Source: Rhynchopus sp. YZ270_cl-10
Lineage: Eukaryota; Euglenozoa; Diplonemea; Diplonemida; Diplonemidae
Assembly: GCA_964035575.1 (NCBI GenBank)
Contig: OZ037861.1
Coordinates: 1,514,337 to 1,578,336 of the forward strand
DNA: 64,000 nt
Direction of reading: 5' to 3'
Part shown: positions 61,653-64,000 of the stretch, piece by piece
How positions within the stretch are numbered: the stretch's first letter is position 1
How the letters are laid out: each line of letters starts with the position of its first letter
Program-made: the position numbers and the translations under genes
Notes under the pieces: model-generated
What the model saw: only the letters and a program-made list of their open reading frames with translations
The model's database searches: none
What the model was told of the DNA's origin: nothing

Positions 61653-63735
61653 TATTCCGCAAACCCGTAAACCCGCAAACCCGCAAACCCGTAAACCCGC
61701 AAACCCGTAAACCCGCAAACCCGCAAACCCGCAAACCCGCAAACCCGCAAACCCGCAAACCCGCAAACCCGCAAACCCGCAAACCCGCAAACCCGCAAAC
61801 CCGCAAACCCGCAAACCCGCAAACCCGCAAACCCGCAAACCCGCAAACCCGCAAACCCGCAAACCCGTAAACCCGCAAACCCGCAAACCCGCAAACCCGC
61901 AAACCCGCAAACCCGCAAACCCGCAAACCCGCAAACCCGCAAACCCGCAAACCCGCAAACCCGCAAACCCGCAAACCCGCAAACCCGCAAACCCGCAAAC
62001 CCGCAAACCCGCAAACCCGCAAACCCGCAAACCCGCAAACCCGCAAACCCGCAAACCCGCAAACCCGCAAACCCGCAAACCCGCAAACCCGCAAACCCGC
62101 AAACCCGCAAACCCGCAAACCCGCAAACCCGCAAACCCGCAAACCCGCAAACCCGCAAACCCGCAAACCCGCAAACCCGCAAACCCGCAAACCCGCAAAC
62201 CCGCAAACCCGCAAACCCGCAAACCCGCAAACCCGCAAACCCGCAAACCCGCAAACCCGCAAACCCGCAAACCCGCAAACCCGCAAACCCGCAAACCCGC
62301 AAACCCGCAAACCCGCAAACCCGCAAACCCGCAAACCCGCAAACCCGCAAACCCGCAAACCCGCAAACCCGCAAACCCGCAAACCCGCAAACCCGCAAAC
62401 CCGCAAACCCGCAAACCCGCAAACCCGCAAACCCGCAAACCCGCAAACCCGCAAACCCGCAAACCCGCAAACCCGCAAACCCGCAAACCCGCAAACCCGC
62501 AAACCCGCAAACCCGCAAACCCGCAAACCCGCAAACCCGCAAACCCGCAAACCCGCAAACCCGCAAACCCGCAAACCCGCAAACCCGCAAACCCGCAAAC
62601 CCGCAAACCCGCAAACCCGCAAACCCGCAAACCCGCAAACCCGCAAACCCGCAAACCCGCAAACCCGCAAACCCGCAAACCCGCAAACCCGCAAACCCGC
62701 AAACCCGCAAACCCGCAAACCCGCAAACCCGCAAACCCGCAAACCCGCAAACCCGCAAACCCGCAAACCCGCAAACCCGCAAACCCGCAAACCCGCAAAC
62801 CCGCAAACCCGCAAACCCGCAAACCCGCAAACCCGCAAACCCGCAAACCCGCAAACCCGCAAACCCGCAAACCCGCAAACCCGCAAACCCGCAAACCCGC
62901 AAACCCGCAAACCCGCAAACCCGCAAACCCGCAAACCCGCAAACCCGCAAACCCGCAAACCCGCAAACCCGCAAACCCGCAAACCCGCAAACCCGCAAAC
63001 CCGCAAACCCGCAAACCCGCAAACCCGCAAACCCGCAAACCCGCAAACCCGCAAACCCGCAAACCCGCAAACCCGCAAACCCGCAAACCCGCAAACCCGC
63101 AAACCCGCAAACCCGCAAACCCGCAAACCCGCAAACCCGCAAACCCGCAAACCCGCAAACCCGCAAACCCGCAAACCCGCAAACCCGCAAACCCGCAAAC
63201 CCGCAAACCCGCAAACCCGCAAACCCGCAAACCCGCAAACCCGCAAACCCGCAAACCCGCAAACCCGCAAACCCGCAAACCCGCAAACCCGCAAACCCGC
63301 AAACCCGCAAACCCGCAAACCCGCAAACCCGCAAACCCGCAAACCCGCAAACCCGCAAACCCGCAAACCCGCAAACCCGCAAACCCGCAAACCCGCAAAC
63401 CCGCAAACCCGCAAACCCGCAAACCCGCAAACCCGCAAACCCGCAAACCCGCAAACCCGCAAACCCGCAACCCGCAAACCCGCAAACCCGCAAACCCGCA
63501 AACCCGCAAACCCGCAAACCCGCAAACCCGCAAACCCGCAAACCCGCAAACCCGCAAACCCGCAAACCCGCAAACCCGCAAACCCGCAAACCCGCAAACC
63601 CGCAAACCCGCAAACCCGCAAACCCGCAAACCCGCAAACCCGCAAACCCGCAAACCCGCAAACCCGCAAACCCGCAAACCCGCAAACCCGCAAACCCGCA
63701 AACCCGCAAACCCGCAAACCCGCAAACCCGCAAAC
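61653..63735 (+). repeat. Satellite array of the 8-mer AAACCCGC (~260 copies)
   Basis: Near-perfect 8-bp tandem repeat. The first ~27 units include four GTAAA variants (61655-61870), and one unit near 63470 lacks a base; otherwise uniform. It replaces unit C sequence right after AGGCCCTCCGTT. The 8-mer also occurs as short runs in the transposon's minisatellite. C-rich strand is on plus, the wrong strand for a telomere at the right-hand end. All long open frames here (up to 834 codons) are artefacts of the repeat. Confidence 0.95.
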
Positions 63736-64000
63736 ACCGCAAACCAACCGCAAACCCGCAAACCCGCAAACCCGCAAACCGCAAACAACCCGCAAACCCG
63801 CAAACCGCAAACCCGCAAACGTACCGCAAACGCCGCAAAACCCGCAAACCCGCACGCAACTCACGCAGAATCCCGCAAAAACGAGCCGCAAACAGTCCGC
63901 AAAACGCCGCAAACGTCCAACAAACGCAGCCGCAAGACGGGCCGCAAAACCCGCAAACCCCGGCAAACGGACCGCAAACACCCGCAAACCCGCAAACCCC
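63736..64000 (+). repeat. Ragged end of the AAACCCGC array
   Basis: CGCAAAC cores continue but are separated by irregular short inserts and losses. Either an old, diverged array edge or poor sequence quality close to a contig end. Confidence 0.7.

Noticed and set aside
61653-63735. Telomere or healed chromosome end
   Set aside because: The C-rich strand is on plus at the right-hand side; a telomere here would show the G-rich strand on plus. The repeat is also not one I know as a telomere.
61483-63987. Reading frames of 834, 768 and 735 codons on the minus strand with GLRVCGFA repeats
   Set aside because: An 8-bp repeat without stops is open in three frames at once and gives the same 8-residue peptide in each. 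Frames overlap one another and run into non-coding unit C sequence.

Overview
The window is non-coding nuclear DNA from a euglenozoan, most likely a diplonemid. It contains five spliced-leader (SL) RNA genes per repeat unit. Their exon begins AACCAACG, contains ACAGTTTCTGTACT and ends ATTG just before a GTATGG splice donor, which is the kinetoplastid/diplonemid SL pattern; from memory it is closest to Diplonema. I found no credible protein-coding gene.

Layout. A gene cluster of about 29 kb is repeated in tandem in the same direction: unit A (1-22748, cut at its left side by the window), unit B (22749-51715, complete, 28,967 bp) and unit C (51716-61652, cut short). Where the units can be compared without rearrangement they read almost identically. 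Each ancestral unit holds 48 tRNA genes covering 45 anticodons and all 20 amino acids (only Leu-TAA of the usual eukaryotic set is missing), four 5S rRNA genes, five SL RNA genes, U1, U2, U4, U5 and U6 snRNAs, 7SL (SRP) RNA and at least three further RNA candidates that I could not assign. The tRNA genes lie on both strands, 50-150 bp apart, and most are followed by T-runs. Between the blocks are arrays of a ~162-173 bp AT-rich repeat, a 401-bp tandem duplication and a 4-kb tract of old, gene-free repeats.

Two promoter boxes can be read by comparing the genes. Box PSE-A (core ATGCTTCCC, A about 49-50 bp upstream of the start) precedes all five SL genes and U1, U2, U4 and U5. Box PSE-B (CTGACCCACCTCC followed by the palindrome-like ACAAGACAACCCTGTCTTGT) ends exactly 24 bp upstream of the inferred starts of U6, 7SL and the ~330-nt unknown RNA, and predicts the start of another unknown RNA.

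A non-autonomous DNA transposon of 1.3-1.4 kb (TIRs starting GG, 8-bp target duplications, repeated ACTTACATGTTT motifs near its ends, a GC-rich minisatellite and a tRNA-like Pol III promoter) has entered tRNA genes repeatedly, each time at tRNA position 27/28, where the D-arm meets the anticodon stem. Unit A supplies empty sites for three of these insertions. A fifth copy in unit A bridges a 3.3-kb deletion that removed 13 whole tRNA genes. Because the losses in A and B differ, the units together still hold the whole set. Unit C ends abruptly in a ~2.1-kb array of the 8-mer AAACCCGC, a sequence also found inside the transposon, and the last ~265 bp of the window are a ragged version of it.
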